IMG/VR virus record: IMGVR_UViG_3300017991_000200 | Location: 1 to 40,708 of that record | DNA length: 40,708 bases | Reading direction: 5' to 3' (one strand) | Origin: a virus | In this document: positions 5,481 to 14,745 of the stretch, in pieces | Layout of the letters: every line of letters begins with the position of its first letter | Position numbering within the stretch: position 1 is the stretch's first letter | The notes under the pieces: model-generated | What the model was told of the DNA's origin: nothing | The model's database searches: none | What the model saw: only the letters and a program-made list of their open reading frames with translations | Made by a program: the position numbers and the translations under genes

Positions 5481-5819
5481 ATGGGTTACATAACAAACCA
5501 TAAACTCGCGGACAATGGTGAGAGATGGGTATACACTAAGTACTCTCACCCATATGCAAAGTATGTAGCCCATCCTACATTACCTGATGATACCATCGGT
5601 ACAAAACCTCCCAGAAACATGTTGATATTTTTGGAACGTCATACATCCCTAAGATTCGAGCAAATTGCCCATATCTGCAAATGTAGTATACCCACAGCAT
5701 TTGCTTGGAGTAAATGGCTGGTAGATGAAAAAGGTTGGGGATGGATGAGATTGAATAGATTGAATACGTATATTATTGGTATATGTAAAAATAAGGTGAG
5801 GAGAAGGAGAAGGGTATGA
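5481..5819 (+). CDS. putative helix-turn-helix protein
   Basis: A 112-residue protein with ATG at 5481; a GTG at 5478 is an alternative. Residues around 55-90 read as a helix-turn-helix or winged-helix domain (LRFEQIAHICKCSIPTAFAW, then a possible recognition helix). The C-terminus is a basic run (KVRRRRRV). Both point to DNA binding, possibly an early regulator or replication accessory. Its stop overlaps the next start (ATGA). Confidence 0.55.
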   Translation: MGYITNHKLADNGERWVYTKYSHPYAKYVAHPTLPDDTIGTKPPRNMLIFLERHTSLRFEQIAHICKCSIPTAFAWSKWLVDEKGWGWMRLNRLNTYIIGICKNKVRRRRRV

Positions 5820-6082
5820 AAGCACTTAATAATTTGGATTATGGTGGTGTAGTCAGAGCCAAAGTCACATCCCACAGTATAGTTTTTCAAGATGTAGATG
5901 ATGAATTTCCAAATGGCGGAGGAAAAGCATCGTTGACGTATAAACAAACTATCAGTTTGTTGAAAACGGTGCAAAAGCGCATACGTCGTGGAGAACCTCC
6001 TAAAACATTGCTCGTTAAGAAGATAGTGGATGCCTCTGGATATTCGGTGTTAGATAGATTCTTAGTGGCATATGATAATTAA
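5816..6082 (+). CDS. hypothetical protein upstream of helicase
   Basis: An 88-residue protein coupled to its neighbours, overlapping the preceding gene by 4 bases and the UvsW-like helicase gene by 11. It appears to be a small beta-rich domain followed by a helical segment with basic residues (KTVQKRIRRGEPPKTLLVKK). No motif identifies it. Its placement suggests a replication or recombination accessory protein. Confidence 0.6.
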   Translation: MKALNNLDYGGVVRAKVTSHSIVFQDVDDEFPNGGGKASLTYKQTISLLKTVQKRIRRGEPPKTLLVKKIVDASGYSVLDRFLVAYDN

Positions 6083-7451
6083 AATAGATAACGTATATTC
6101 TACCATTTCTAATATATCTAGAGATGCGCTAATGGTACTCAGGGATGCACTGAGTGTAGAAGTCCCTGGATATCAGTTCACGAATGCGTACAAACGTGGA
6201 AACTGGGATGGTAGAAAATCTATGCTCAAGCACAATAAATTTCGTACAGGATTGCTGGGCATGGTTGAAAAATTGTTACAAGAAAACGGTTTGGAATACT
6301 CTTTAGATGGGCAATATGGCGAACAGCACAGTATACCAGAAGTGGGTTCCAAGACGTTAGATAATGTAGTATTACGACACTATCAAGTGGTTGCAGCAAA
6401 CACTGCTCTTACCAGTTGCAGAGGGATAATTCGTATCCCAACTGGCGGAGGGAAAACAGAAGTGGCTGCAGCTATATTACACAGTGCCATTGCCGATAAA
6501 CGGTTGGCACTGTTTTTGTCTGGAATGAAGATCTCAGCCCTACAGCCTGCTGAAAGATTCATATCTAGAGGCATAGATGCTTCTAATATAGCAGTAGTGG
6601 GAGCTGGTAGAGATGATACGATACCAAATATCGGTGTAGTATCTGCTACAGTACAAACTTTGCGAAACAGGTTAAATGATGCTTGGTTGCGTAATGTATC
6701 CGTGCTAATATTAGACGAGTGTCACCATGGCTCTGCTGAAACGTGGTTGAAATGTGCGGATGCCGTGGATGCGTCTATACGCATTGGTCTCAGCGGCACT
6801 CCTTTGGTAGGAACTAAAATTCGGGATCTGGAATTGATAGGCGTGACTGGGGATGTAATCTATGATATAACCCCAAAATACTTGGCTGATAGGGGATATC
6901 TAGCTAAAGCAGATGTAATCGGTCACACGGTATATACCGATAAAATAAAAACTGTCAAATATGCTAGAGCTTACAGTAAAACTATAGCAAATGATGGAAG
7001 AAATGGTATAATACTAGATATATCCCGCAATCATGATACAGTACATTTGATACTAGTTAATAGAATATCCCATGGTAAATTATTGAATAACTTAATAGCC
7101 GATTCTGTATTCATTAGTGGCAGTAGTTCTGATGATGTGAGAGAATCGGTGTTGAGGGATATGAGAGAGGGGAAGAGTGGTAATTATATAGCCACTCAAA
7201 TTTTTGATGAGTGCGTTGATGTACCCACTATTGGTATGTTGACTATGGCAGGTGGTGGGAAAGCTCAGCACAAAACTATCCAACGCGCAGGAAGAGCACT
7301 ACGCATACATGATGGTAACGATAGAGTTACTATACATGACTTCGTAGATTTGGGAAATCCTAATCTGTTGGAACATAGTCTTCTGAGGTTCAAAGCGTAT
7401 GAGGAAATGGGATTTGATGTTACTATCTTAGATGAAAGCCATTTGCTATGA
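6072..7451 (+). CDS. UvsW-like superfamily 2 helicase
   Basis: A 459-residue superfamily 2 DNA helicase. Walker A is IPTGGGKT (residues 122-129), motif II is DECH (215-218), motif III is SGTP (241-244) and motif VI is QRAGRALR (404-411). The N-terminal 100 residues contain the YQFTNAYKRGNWDGR region typical of phage T4 UvsW-like proteins. UvsW unwinds branched DNA and promotes the switch from origin-driven to recombination-driven replication. The gene overlaps its neighbours on both sides and heads the replication operon. Confidence 0.88.
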   Translation: MIIKIDNVYSTISNISRDALMVLRDALSVEVPGYQFTNAYKRGNWDGRKSMLKHNKFRTGLLGMVEKLLQENGLEYSLDGQYGEQHSIPEVGSKTLDNVVLRHYQVVAANTALTSCRGIIRIPTGGGKTEVAAAILHSAIADKRLALFLSGMKISALQPAERFISRGIDASNIAVVGAGRDDTIPNIGVVSATVQTLRNRLNDAWLRNVSVLILDECHHGSAETWLKCADAVDASIRIGLSGTPLVGTKIRDLELIGVTGDVIYDITPKYLADRGYLAKADVIGHTVYTDKIKTVKYARAYSKTIANDGRNGIILDISRNHDTVHLILVNRISHGKLLNNLIADSVFISGSSSDDVRESVLRDMREGKSGNYIATQIFDECVDVPTIGMLTMAGGGKAQHKTIQRAGRALRIHDGNDRVTIHDFVDLGNPNLLEHSLLRFKAYEEMGFDVTILDESHLL

Positions 7452-7975
7452 CAGCATCATTACTTAGTATATATCAACAATTACACAGCGGTGAAGGTGT
7501 ACCCATGCGTGTCAGTAAGAACTCTTTGAAATTGTTCTCACGTAGACAAGAGGAGCTGGAGCAAGAGAATGTACCGCTGGAGCTATATGCCCATTATGTG
7601 TTCGAGAAGTTTTTTGATTGGTGCAGGGATACTATGGGTTGGCGTGGTATCCCTGCTAATATCTTCTGCGGCAAAAAGGCATGGCAATATGCAGTCGGAG
7701 CGTATAATAAAGGCATCATCAGTATTACAGATACTTCAGCTGTAACCCACATAGAAAATGTAGGAATAGCTATGGAAGTTATTTCTGCTTATATATTAGA
7801 TGGTGGGGATAATTATGTCACCATAACTAATACTATTACAGAGCTGGGATACGTTGGAGTAGTGTTAACATACGAAGTAGTTGATGATGCTGTAAAAGAG
7901 TTATGCGATAAATGGGGCATTGTAGCCCATGATGTAGATGGGTTGTGGAAGGAGTATTGGGAAAAGTATGGATGA
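7448..7975 (+). CDS. hypothetical replication-region protein
   Basis: A 175-residue protein between two helicase genes, overlapping both (4 bases upstream, 8 bases downstream). It is predicted largely helical, tryptophan-rich and acidic at the C-terminus. No nuclease or ATPase motif is visible. By position a helicase loader, a single-strand-binding accessory or a recombination mediator is conceivable, but the sequence does not decide. Confidence 0.65.
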   Translation: MTASLLSIYQQLHSGEGVPMRVSKNSLKLFSRRQEELEQENVPLELYAHYVFEKFFDWCRDTMGWRGIPANIFCGKKAWQYAVGAYNKGIISITDTSAVTHIENVGIAMEVISAYILDGGDNYVTITNTITELGYVGVVLTYEVVDDAVKELCDKWGIVAHDVDGLWKEYWEKYG

Positions 7976-9317
7976 AGTGAATAGTAATTATCCTTATGAT
8001 CTCGAATTTCAAGTGAATATACTTAGATTACTAGTTTCTAGTAATAATAGTTTAACTGCTTGGGCTGCATCAAGTATATGTAGTGAGTATTTTGATGATG
8101 ATGTACTTGCTATAATATCGTCATATTTATTGGACTATCATAAGGAGTACTCCTCTCCCCCAGCCAAAAGTACTTTAATAACTTATATTAAATCTTCCAA
8201 CAGTCGCAAAGTATTAGATAATATAGAAGCCATATTGCAAACTATCAATGATATATATGATGTAGATATACAAGATGAGGAATACACCGAAGATGTAGTG
8301 TATGGATTCCATAGATATGCTATGACTAAAAACGCATTATTATCTTCGGTGGACGATTTGGCTAGAGGTAATGTAGATAAAGTATTAAGTAAAATAGATG
8401 AAGTGCGGGAGTTAGGAGATAACCATAATATAGATCCTATACTTCCATTTGAAGATAGTAGTTGGTTATATCATAGTGAAGAAACGCAACGATATAGTAT
8501 ACTAAATGCACCTGTGTTGGATCGCGCGTTGGGTGGTGGTATAGCCAGAGGAGAGATGCTATTATTTGTTGCCCCTCCTGGCGCGGGGAAGACAACTCTA
8601 CTTATAAATGCAGGTGTTAGCTGGATATCTCCATTATGTGGGTTGAAAGTACTCCATATCACCACAGAAGTGAGTAAGGATATTATAGCCCAAAGGTATG
8701 CAGCTAGATTAGCTGGAAAGTACAGAAGCAAAGAGAAACTTGTAGATTATATCGATGTAGTCAATAAAAGTGCAGCGTTAATGGCGAGAGGAAGACTTGC
8801 TATTGAACAATTCCCCCCAGATACTGCATCCCCTGCAGACTTGAGGAACTATATATACCGTTTCTCAAGAAAGATATTCGTACCAGATGCCATAATAGTT
8901 GATTATCCGGATCTGTTGAGGTCTGATAATGGGTATAATAGTGCTCCTAGATTTGCACTAGGGAGCATATATAAACAATTACGTGCCATAGCGGTGGAAC
9001 CATTCCCCAATCAAATATTACGTCATGCGAAAGGTCACTCATTGATAATGGCAGTAGCATCTCAAAGCCATAGAAGCACTTATGGTGGCGAGTATGTGGG
9101 AGGGGAGCACGTCAGTGAGGCATTTGAAGCTAAAATGGGTATACCAGATATGGTATTATCTATGGCAGCTACACCGATAGAACGCAAGAATAATCTATGT
9201 AGAATTTCTATAGAGAAGAACAGGAATGCAGGTTCTTGGAAAACAGAATACCGTGCCAAATATAATAGTGATAGTTGCGCTATTATACCGTATGAAGAAG
9301 TTCGTGGAGGTGAATAA
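7968..9317 (+). CDS. DnaB-like replicative helicase
   Basis: A 449-residue RecA-fold hexameric helicase, starting at ATG 7968; an in-frame ATG at 7938 would add 10 residues inside the preceding gene. Walker A is PPGAGKTT (203-210) and Walker B is IIVDYPDLL near residues 309-317. A MAVASQSHR segment (361-369) matches the glutamine-containing H3 motif, and EKNRNAG (416-422) matches the arginine-finger region. The N-terminal 150 residues are helical, as in DnaB N-domains. It should unwind the fork ahead of replication, working with the primase encoded next. Its stop touches the primase start. Confidence 0.87.
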   Translation: MDEVNSNYPYDLEFQVNILRLLVSSNNSLTAWAASSICSEYFDDDVLAIISSYLLDYHKEYSSPPAKSTLITYIKSSNSRKVLDNIEAILQTINDIYDVDIQDEEYTEDVVYGFHRYAMTKNALLSSVDDLARGNVDKVLSKIDEVRELGDNHNIDPILPFEDSSWLYHSEETQRYSILNAPVLDRALGGGIARGEMLLFVAPPGAGKTTLLINAGVSWISPLCGLKVLHITTEVSKDIIAQRYAARLAGKYRSKEKLVDYIDVVNKSAALMARGRLAIEQFPPDTASPADLRNYIYRFSRKIFVPDAIIVDYPDLLRSDNGYNSAPRFALGSIYKQLRAIAVEPFPNQILRHAKGHSLIMAVASQSHRSTYGGEYVGGEHVSEAFEAKMGIPDMVLSMAATPIERKNNLCRISIEKNRNAGSWKTEYRAKYNSDSCAIIPYEEVRGGE

Positions 9318-10255
9318 TGTTAAGGGATTGGATATATGAGAATATTGATGTAGTAAAAGAAGTAGATGATGAAATAATTTGCGTGTGCCCATTATGCGAT
9401 GATACCAGTGGGCACTTATACATAAATGTAAAGTATAATAGCCCTTTTGCGCATTGCTTCAAATGCGAATTTAGACCTGCTACTTGGTTAAACTTGGTAT
9501 GCCAAGTGGAAGGCGTGCCTCCCAGAGTGGCTTTAAGTATAGTAGGTGGTTCCTATACACCTAGAGTAAGAAACAATAATTTATTTAATTATATACAAAG
9601 GTCATTAAGCTCCCCAGATGAGGTGGAAATATTGGATGAGGTTATAGATTGGGGAGAGGTGTTCTCATTAGGTATGCCAGAAGCGTATATTCCTCTCAGC
9701 AGCACTAAATTGAATACAGTATACCATAGATATCTCAGACGTAGGAGAATTTCCGACAGTATTATAGATGAGTATGGCATAGGATTTGCCAGTGGTGGGA
9801 GATACGCAGGCAGAATTATCATCCCATGCTCTTCAAGATATTTTCAAGCCAGAAGCATATCAGATATGCAAAATCCTAAATACTTGAACCCTAGTAAGAA
9901 ATCTGGAGGAAGTATATTCAATCCTCAAGCACTGAAGTACGAAGCTGTTAATATAGCCGAAGGCGCATTTAGTGCTTTGGCTATAGGAGATGATACTATA
10001 GCGTTGTTAGGTAAAAGTGCAACTTCGAAACAAATCAACATACTAAGAAGTAGTGGAGTAGAGAAATTTACAGTTATTTTGGATAGTGATGCAGAAAAGA
10101 ATAGTTGGGATATAGCCCATAAATTGGCAAACTTTGCTGAAGTAGATGTGGTGGGGTTGGCTAATGGCGATCCTGCTGATGATGAGGTACAAAGAAAATA
10201 CTGTATGGGGTATAATCCTATAAATGAGTTGAAAGCGAGGTTGATGTTATGTTGA
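9317..10255 (+). CDS. DnaG-like primase
   Basis: A 312-residue primase. The N-terminal zinc ribbon is C24-x2-C27 and C47-x2-C50. A TOPRIM domain follows, with the conserved glutamate in AEGAFSAL (E215) and the acidic pair DSD (256-258). It makes RNA primers for lagging-strand synthesis. It is shorter than bacterial DnaG and lacks the C-terminal helicase-binding domain, as in many phages. The start abuts the helicase stop and the end overlaps the MazG-like gene by 7 bases. Confidence 0.87.
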   Translation: MLRDWIYENIDVVKEVDDEIICVCPLCDDTSGHLYINVKYNSPFAHCFKCEFRPATWLNLVCQVEGVPPRVALSIVGGSYTPRVRNNNLFNYIQRSLSSPDEVEILDEVIDWGEVFSLGMPEAYIPLSSTKLNTVYHRYLRRRRISDSIIDEYGIGFASGGRYAGRIIIPCSSRYFQARSISDMQNPKYLNPSKKSGGSIFNPQALKYEAVNIAEGAFSALAIGDDTIALLGKSATSKQINILRSSGVEKFTVILDSDAEKNSWDIAHKLANFAEVDVVGLANGDPADDEVQRKYCMGYNPINELKARLMLC

Positions 10256-10569
10256 GGACATACAATAGAATATTAGATATTATACAGAAGCGAGTATTTG
10301 CGGGAACTTGGGTGATGCCAAACCCATGTGAATGCATATTATACTTGATACAAGAGCTGGGTGAATTGTCAGATGCTCATATGCGATGTACGGTTGAGCA
10401 TGTTAGGAGAAGGGATAGGGAAGAAGCATCTCCTATGGAAGAAGTGGGGGATGTATTGCTAATGACATTACTTTATATACACTCTTCGGGATTAGATGTG
10501 GAGGAGGTAGTTGATGAACTTTGTAGAAAACTTGTTGATGTTCATAACGTTAAATTGGACGATAAGTAA
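10249..10569 (+). CDS. MazG-like nucleotide pyrophosphohydrolase
   Basis: A 106-residue all-helical protein of the MazG/all-alpha NTP pyrophosphatase superfamily. Metal-binding acidic pairs are E36-xx-E39 (in IQELGELSDA) and E65-xx-D68 (in MEEVGDVLL). Such enzymes hydrolyse nucleoside triphosphates to monophosphates, cleaning the dNTP pool or lowering alarmones during infection. It overlaps the primase gene by 7 bases and the next membrane protein gene by 56 bases, and fits the nucleotide metabolism theme of this region. Confidence 0.78.
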   Translation: MLRTYNRILDIIQKRVFAGTWVMPNPCECILYLIQELGELSDAHMRCTVEHVRRRDREEASPMEEVGDVLLMTLLYIHSSGLDVEEVVDELCRKLVDVHNVKLDDK

Positions 10570-10897
10570 TATAACAGGGATTCTGCTGATAATAGTATTA
10601 GTGGTATCTGGTATATACTCTTGCGTATATACCATAGATGATGCAGGGAATAGGCATATAACTTATGTGAGTTGGAACGGGGAATTAAAATATTGTCTCG
10701 TATCTAGCAATACTATAATTTATGATACTGTGGATACAGGCGTCAGTATGGTCAGTAAGATATATGTAACTATATACACTGATTGGAAGGGCGTCCCCCA
10801 TATCGAGTATATCAAAAATGGGAATAAGCATCACGCCTATCATAATGGGTTGAGATGGATTATATGCGAAGCGAGGGATCACTATTATGGGAAATAA
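10514..10897 (+). CDS. small membrane protein
   Basis: A 127-residue protein. The ATG at 10514 follows GGAGG (10503-10507) by 6 bases, although this lies 56 bases inside the MazG-like gene. One membrane segment (about residues 22-43, ILLIIVLVVSGIYSCVY) is followed by a polar, tyrosine-rich domain of about 85 residues, probably outside or inside the membrane as a single-pass protein. A small putative membrane gene with a similar segment comes next. Function unknown. Confidence 0.55.
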   Translation: MNFVENLLMFITLNWTISNITGILLIIVLVVSGIYSCVYTIDDAGNRHITYVSWNGELKYCLVSSNTIIYDTVDTGVSMVSKIYVTIYTDWKGVPHIEYIKNGNKHHAYHNGLRWIICEARDHYYGK

Positions 10898-10991
10898 TAT
10901 ATTACTGATAGTATTTATAGCTATAGTATTATATGTATTAGCAGTATCTTGCTATACCATAGTAACAAAACTAGATGACGGAGAAGAATAG
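10887..10991 (+). CDS. tiny single-pass membrane protein
   Basis: A 34-residue open frame starting at ATG 10887, overlapping the end of the preceding gene by 11 bases. Nearly all of it is one hydrophobic helix (ILLIVFIAIVLYVLAVSCY) followed by a short acidic tail ending LDDGEE. It looks like a shortened copy of the membrane segment of the preceding protein, which also has ILLI... and a D-D pair after the segment. There is no strong ribosome-binding site, so coupling to the upstream gene would be needed. Confidence 0.4.
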   Translation: MGNNILLIVFIAIVLYVLAVSCYTIVTKLDDGEE

Positions 10992-11012
10992 ATATTATAG
11001 GAGAAGCATAGA

Positions 11013-13220
11013 GTGAGTATATACGATACCGTATTGAAGAGATACTTAATAGATGGCGAGGATTCTTTAGAGGATGTAATCGATAGAGTAGTTAAATATG
11101 TGGGAGTAGGAAATAATATTATGCGCAGTAATAGATTTCTACCTAATTCCCCTACTCTGATGAATGCAGGTACACCTCATGGGCAATTATCAGCATGTTT
11201 CGTAGTGCCGCTAGAAGATAGCATGACTTCCATTATGGATGTAATGAGGCAAGTGGCACTGATACAAAAGTCTGGGGGAGGTACAGGCTATGCACTATCT
11301 AGATTGAGACCCAAAGGATATGCAGTGGGATCTACAGGAGGTATTGCTAGTGGACCCGTCAGTTTTTTGAAAATGTACGATGTAATGGTGGGAACCATTA
11401 AGCAAGGCGGTAGAAGACGTGGTGCTAGTATGGCAGCTATGGATGTACATCACCCAGATATATTAGAATTCATATGCTGCAAAGAAGGGGAAAATACTAT
11501 CACTAATCATAATATATCTGTAGTAGTAGATGATGATTTCATGAATTCTACTTTACATGATAACCCCATTTCTTTAACTTTTGATGGCGAGATACGTGGT
11601 TCTGTATCTGCAAATAGAATATTGGATGATATAGCACAAGGTATGTGGGAGAATGGAGAGCCTGGGATATTATTTGGCGATACTATGAATAGGTATAACC
11701 CCACTCCCCATCTAGGAGAATATTTAACAACTAATCCCTGTGGGGAGAAACCATTACTTCCGTACGAGAGCTGTAATTTGGGAAGTATAAATTTAAGAGC
11801 TCATGTGAAGAATGGAACCATAAATTGGGATTTACTTCATGATACTATAGTTACAGCAGTGGATATGTTAGATCGCATAATAGATGTCAATTGCTATCCC
11901 ATACCTTCAATAAAACATCGCACTCAAGATACTAGAAAAATTGGACTGGGCGTGATGGGATTTGCAGACATGCTATCAATGGTAGGAGTAAGCTATAATT
12001 CTCCGGAAGCGATAGATATAGCATATACTGTGATGGAATTTATCAATTATACTGCCACTCACACTTCTATGGTATTGGCGCAAGAGCGCGGCAGTTTTCC
12101 AGAGTATGGCGAGTCGCTATACACCAAAGACTATTGGAGAAGTATTAGATGCACAAAAATTGATTACACCCCAGATAAGGATATATTGAATAAGGTATAT
12201 GGTGATGATATACAAGATATAAACTGGGAAGAATTATATACTTCTATAAGCCATAATGGTATACGTAATGCTACTCGTACAAGCATAGCTCCCACTGGTA
12301 GTATTAGTATATTATCTGGTGTAAATGGTGGAATAGAGCCATACTTCAGATTGGCATATAGACGTAAAGTAGTGGTGGGAGATGAAGAGGAAGAGTATAC
12401 TGTACTGAATAGCACATTATGTGAGTATCTATTGCAGCAACAAATAGAGATAACTGATGAATTAGTAGAAAACTTGTGTGATGGTAATGATATAGGAAAT
12501 CTAGTAAGTGAAGATGTAAATGAGGAAATACATAAATTATTTCCTATATCAGAAGACATACCTTTGGGACAACACATCAGTATAGCTGCAGCATTTCAAG
12601 CATATACCGATAGTGCAGTAAGTAAAACTATAAATGTGAGTAATGGTACTTCAGTGGATGACATAAAAAGTACCATACATAAAGCGCATGATGTAGGTTT
12701 GAAAGGCATCACCATATACAGAGCAGGAAGTAGAGATAGGGAGGTAATCTCCCTACATAATAATTCTGATGATAGTTCACCTAATATCAAACATATCAGA
12801 CCTTCTACTATGGAAGGTCGCACAACTAAGATGGCTTTAGGTTGTGGTAAAAGCCTCTACGTGACTGCTAATAGATATAGATCAAAAGAGTTGGCAGAAG
12901 TATTTCTAACTGCTGGCAATTCAGGAGGATGTACTAATGCAATGTTAGAGGCATTAGGAAGAGTAATTTCTATATCTTTGAGATATGGTGTACCTTGCGA
13001 TGCTATAGTTGAGCAATTGCTAGGTATACGATGCTCTGCTCCTGCTTGGGGTAATGGTGGAAAAGTTCTGAGTTGCCCCCACGCAGTGGGAATGGTGTTG
13101 TCTGGAGATGCAAAACCCACTTTCTCTCCAGATTATCCTGAGTGCCCTGATTGCGGAGAAATGTTAGTGAATGAAGAAGGATGTACCATATGTAAGGCAT
13201 GTGGTTGGTCTAAGTGTTAA
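11013..13220 (+). CDS. nrdJ: class II (adenosylcobalamin) ribonucleotide reductase
   Basis: A 735-residue adenosylcobalamin-dependent ribonucleotide reductase, which converts ribonucleotides to deoxyribonucleotides. GTG start with AGGAG 9 bases upstream. Catalytic residues in the expected order are C62 (in LSACFVV), the N241-x-C243-x-E245 site and C254 (in ESCNLGSINL). A later TSCPD-type region starts at CGKSLYVTA. The tail ends with CPDCGEM and CKACGWSKC, a redox-shuttle or zinc-binding tail typical of class II enzymes. Being B12-dependent and oxygen-independent, it needs only cobalamin supply from the host. It sits with a MazG-like protein, a ThyX-like protein and the replication genes. Confidence 0.93.
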   Translation: MSIYDTVLKRYLIDGEDSLEDVIDRVVKYVGVGNNIMRSNRFLPNSPTLMNAGTPHGQLSACFVVPLEDSMTSIMDVMRQVALIQKSGGGTGYALSRLRPKGYAVGSTGGIASGPVSFLKMYDVMVGTIKQGGRRRGASMAAMDVHHPDILEFICCKEGENTITNHNISVVVDDDFMNSTLHDNPISLTFDGEIRGSVSANRILDDIAQGMWENGEPGILFGDTMNRYNPTPHLGEYLTTNPCGEKPLLPYESCNLGSINLRAHVKNGTINWDLLHDTIVTAVDMLDRIIDVNCYPIPSIKHRTQDTRKIGLGVMGFADMLSMVGVSYNSPEAIDIAYTVMEFINYTATHTSMVLAQERGSFPEYGESLYTKDYWRSIRCTKIDYTPDKDILNKVYGDDIQDINWEELYTSISHNGIRNATRTSIAPTGSISILSGVNGGIEPYFRLAYRRKVVVGDEEEEYTVLNSTLCEYLLQQQIEITDELVENLCDGNDIGNLVSEDVNEEIHKLFPISEDIPLGQHISIAAAFQAYTDSAVSKTINVSNGTSVDDIKSTIHKAHDVGLKGITIYRAGSRDREVISLHNNSDDSSPNIKHIRPSTMEGRTTKMALGCGKSLYVTANRYRSKELAEVFLTAGNSGGCTNAMLEALGRVISISLRYGVPCDAIVEQLLGIRCSAPAWGNGGKVLSCPHAVGMVLSGDAKPTFSPDYPECPDCGEMLVNEEGCTICKACGWSKC

Positions 13221-13230
13221 GGAGATAATT

Positions 13231-13881
13231 ATGGTCGATTATGATTGGGCACTAAGAACAGCCCACAAATTGATGAATAGTGATAGTGTAATATTTGATA
13301 CAGAAACTACTGGTTTAAGAGTAGAATCAAGTGCTGATCATCCTGGATCTGAAATTATAGAGCTGGCGGTAATGAATACCAGTGGCGTTGAAATGATTGA
13401 GACTTTAGTTTATCCTACCCAACCACCTGATCAAGGAACTATGGAATTTGTGCATCTAGATGTTGGAGAGTTATTTGACGCCCCAACATTTGATAGGATA
13501 TACCCTTATGTAAATAGGGTATTATTAGATGCAGAGCATGTGATAGCGTATAACGTCAGCTTCGATGCAGCTGTACTACGTAATACATATAGAATTTATA
13601 AATACCCTACCATCCCATTGATGCTAGATTGGAAGTATTATACTCAATACAAATACCCTTCCCAAGATACTCCTATAAAATGGAATTGCGCTATGTTATT
13701 ATATAGCGCATACAAGGGCATACTGAATGATTGGGGATCTTATAAATGGTATAAATTAGAAGAAGCTGCAGAAGAATTTGGGTGTAACCATACCCCACAC
13801 AGAGCTATGGACGATGTCAGAATGGTGTATTGTATTTTAGAATCTATGTCAGAATTAGCAGAAAGGAGAAAATTAGTATGA
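13231..13881 (+). CDS. DnaQ-like 3'-5' exonuclease
   Basis: A 216-residue exonuclease of the DEDD family. Start at ATG 13231 after AAGGAG. Exo I is D23-x-E25 in FDTETTGL, Exo II is the aspartate in YNVSFDAAVL, and Exo III is the HRAMDD segment, giving a DEDDh-type site. It likely supplies proofreading or end-trimming for the phage replisome or the RNR/DNA operon; no phage DNA polymerase is seen here. It overlaps the next gene by 4 bases (ATGA). Confidence 0.82.
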   Translation: MVDYDWALRTAHKLMNSDSVIFDTETTGLRVESSADHPGSEIIELAVMNTSGVEMIETLVYPTQPPDQGTMEFVHLDVGELFDAPTFDRIYPYVNRVLLDAEHVIAYNVSFDAAVLRNTYRIYKYPTIPLMLDWKYYTQYKYPSQDTPIKWNCAMLLYSAYKGILNDWGSYKWYKLEEAAEEFGCNHTPHRAMDDVRMVYCILESMSELAERRKLV

Positions 13882-14744
13882 TAAGTGATAATATAGATGT
13901 ATTAGAGTTGAATAGAAGAATGTTAGAGGTTTCCGATGTATTATCGGAGGAGGTTATAAGATGGGCAAAGCACATAGGGTATGACTACGATATGAAACAT
14001 AACTTATTTAGAATGGTTAAGCCTGCAAATATACCTAACGATTACTTACTGGACCGCATAACGCAGTATATATGTACTGCTAGTAGTGCTATTGTTAATA
14101 TGGACGATATGATAATCACGTATCTTAGGCAAATGAATTTTGTTTATGTAGCTTGGGCACACGGTCTGGGTACTGCTGTAATAGGTGCAAGACTTCCTAA
14201 GAAGAGTCAATACAAAGCCCAAATTATTTGGGATAAGTACAATCCTATGGGGTGCAGGATAGGGGAGGAGGATGAGAAGTTTCTTATCCGGTTGATGAGT
14301 GCGGCAAGTAAGGAAGATGATAGTCACGATAAATTTGGTAGACATACATTTGTCAGTATGTTTGTACGAGGAAGTAGATCATTCTGGCAACAGATGAGCA
14401 CCTACTCCGTAGGTGTATCGAGCCCACAAAGCGAATCAACTATGCACACTATGATGAGTAGAGATGCTTCTCCTTGGGACATATCTAGCGCGTCCCCCGA
14501 TTACACTTTTGATATGCTGAATAATTTGAATGAGAGTATACAAAATGGTGATTTTTTGAAAGCAGTGATGGGGAAGCCAGAGGGCTGGCTGCAAACTCGC
14601 CATATTACATTTACGTATACTACATTGGCTCGTATATACAATCAACGCAAGCACCATAAACATCTGGAGTGGAAATTATTTTTAACTCAATGCGAGATTG
14701 CAGTACCGTATTGGGATCTACTAATTGAAACGAAAGGATACTAG
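13878..14744 (+). CDS. putative ThyX-like protein
   Basis: A 288-residue protein starting at ATG 13878 with AAGGAG upstream, overlapping the exonuclease gene. The segment SRSFWQQMSTYSVG...SESTMHTM and the later IYNQRKHHKHLEWKLF...EI resemble the two conserved regions of flavin-dependent thymidylate synthase ThyX. However, the classical RHRxxSxNExSxRY signature is not recognisable, so it may be a divergent enzyme or a non-catalytic relative. Next to ribonucleotide reductase, a role in dTMP or modified-base synthesis fits. Alternatives cannot be ruled out. Confidence 0.45.
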   Translation: MISDNIDVLELNRRMLEVSDVLSEEVIRWAKHIGYDYDMKHNLFRMVKPANIPNDYLLDRITQYICTASSAIVNMDDMIITYLRQMNFVYVAWAHGLGTAVIGARLPKKSQYKAQIIWDKYNPMGCRIGEEDEKFLIRLMSAASKEDDSHDKFGRHTFVSMFVRGSRSFWQQMSTYSVGVSSPQSESTMHTMMSRDASPWDISSASPDYTFDMLNNLNESIQNGDFLKAVMGKPEGWLQTRHITFTYTTLARIYNQRKHHKHLEWKLFLTQCEIAVPYWDLLIETKGY

Positions 14745-14745
14745 T

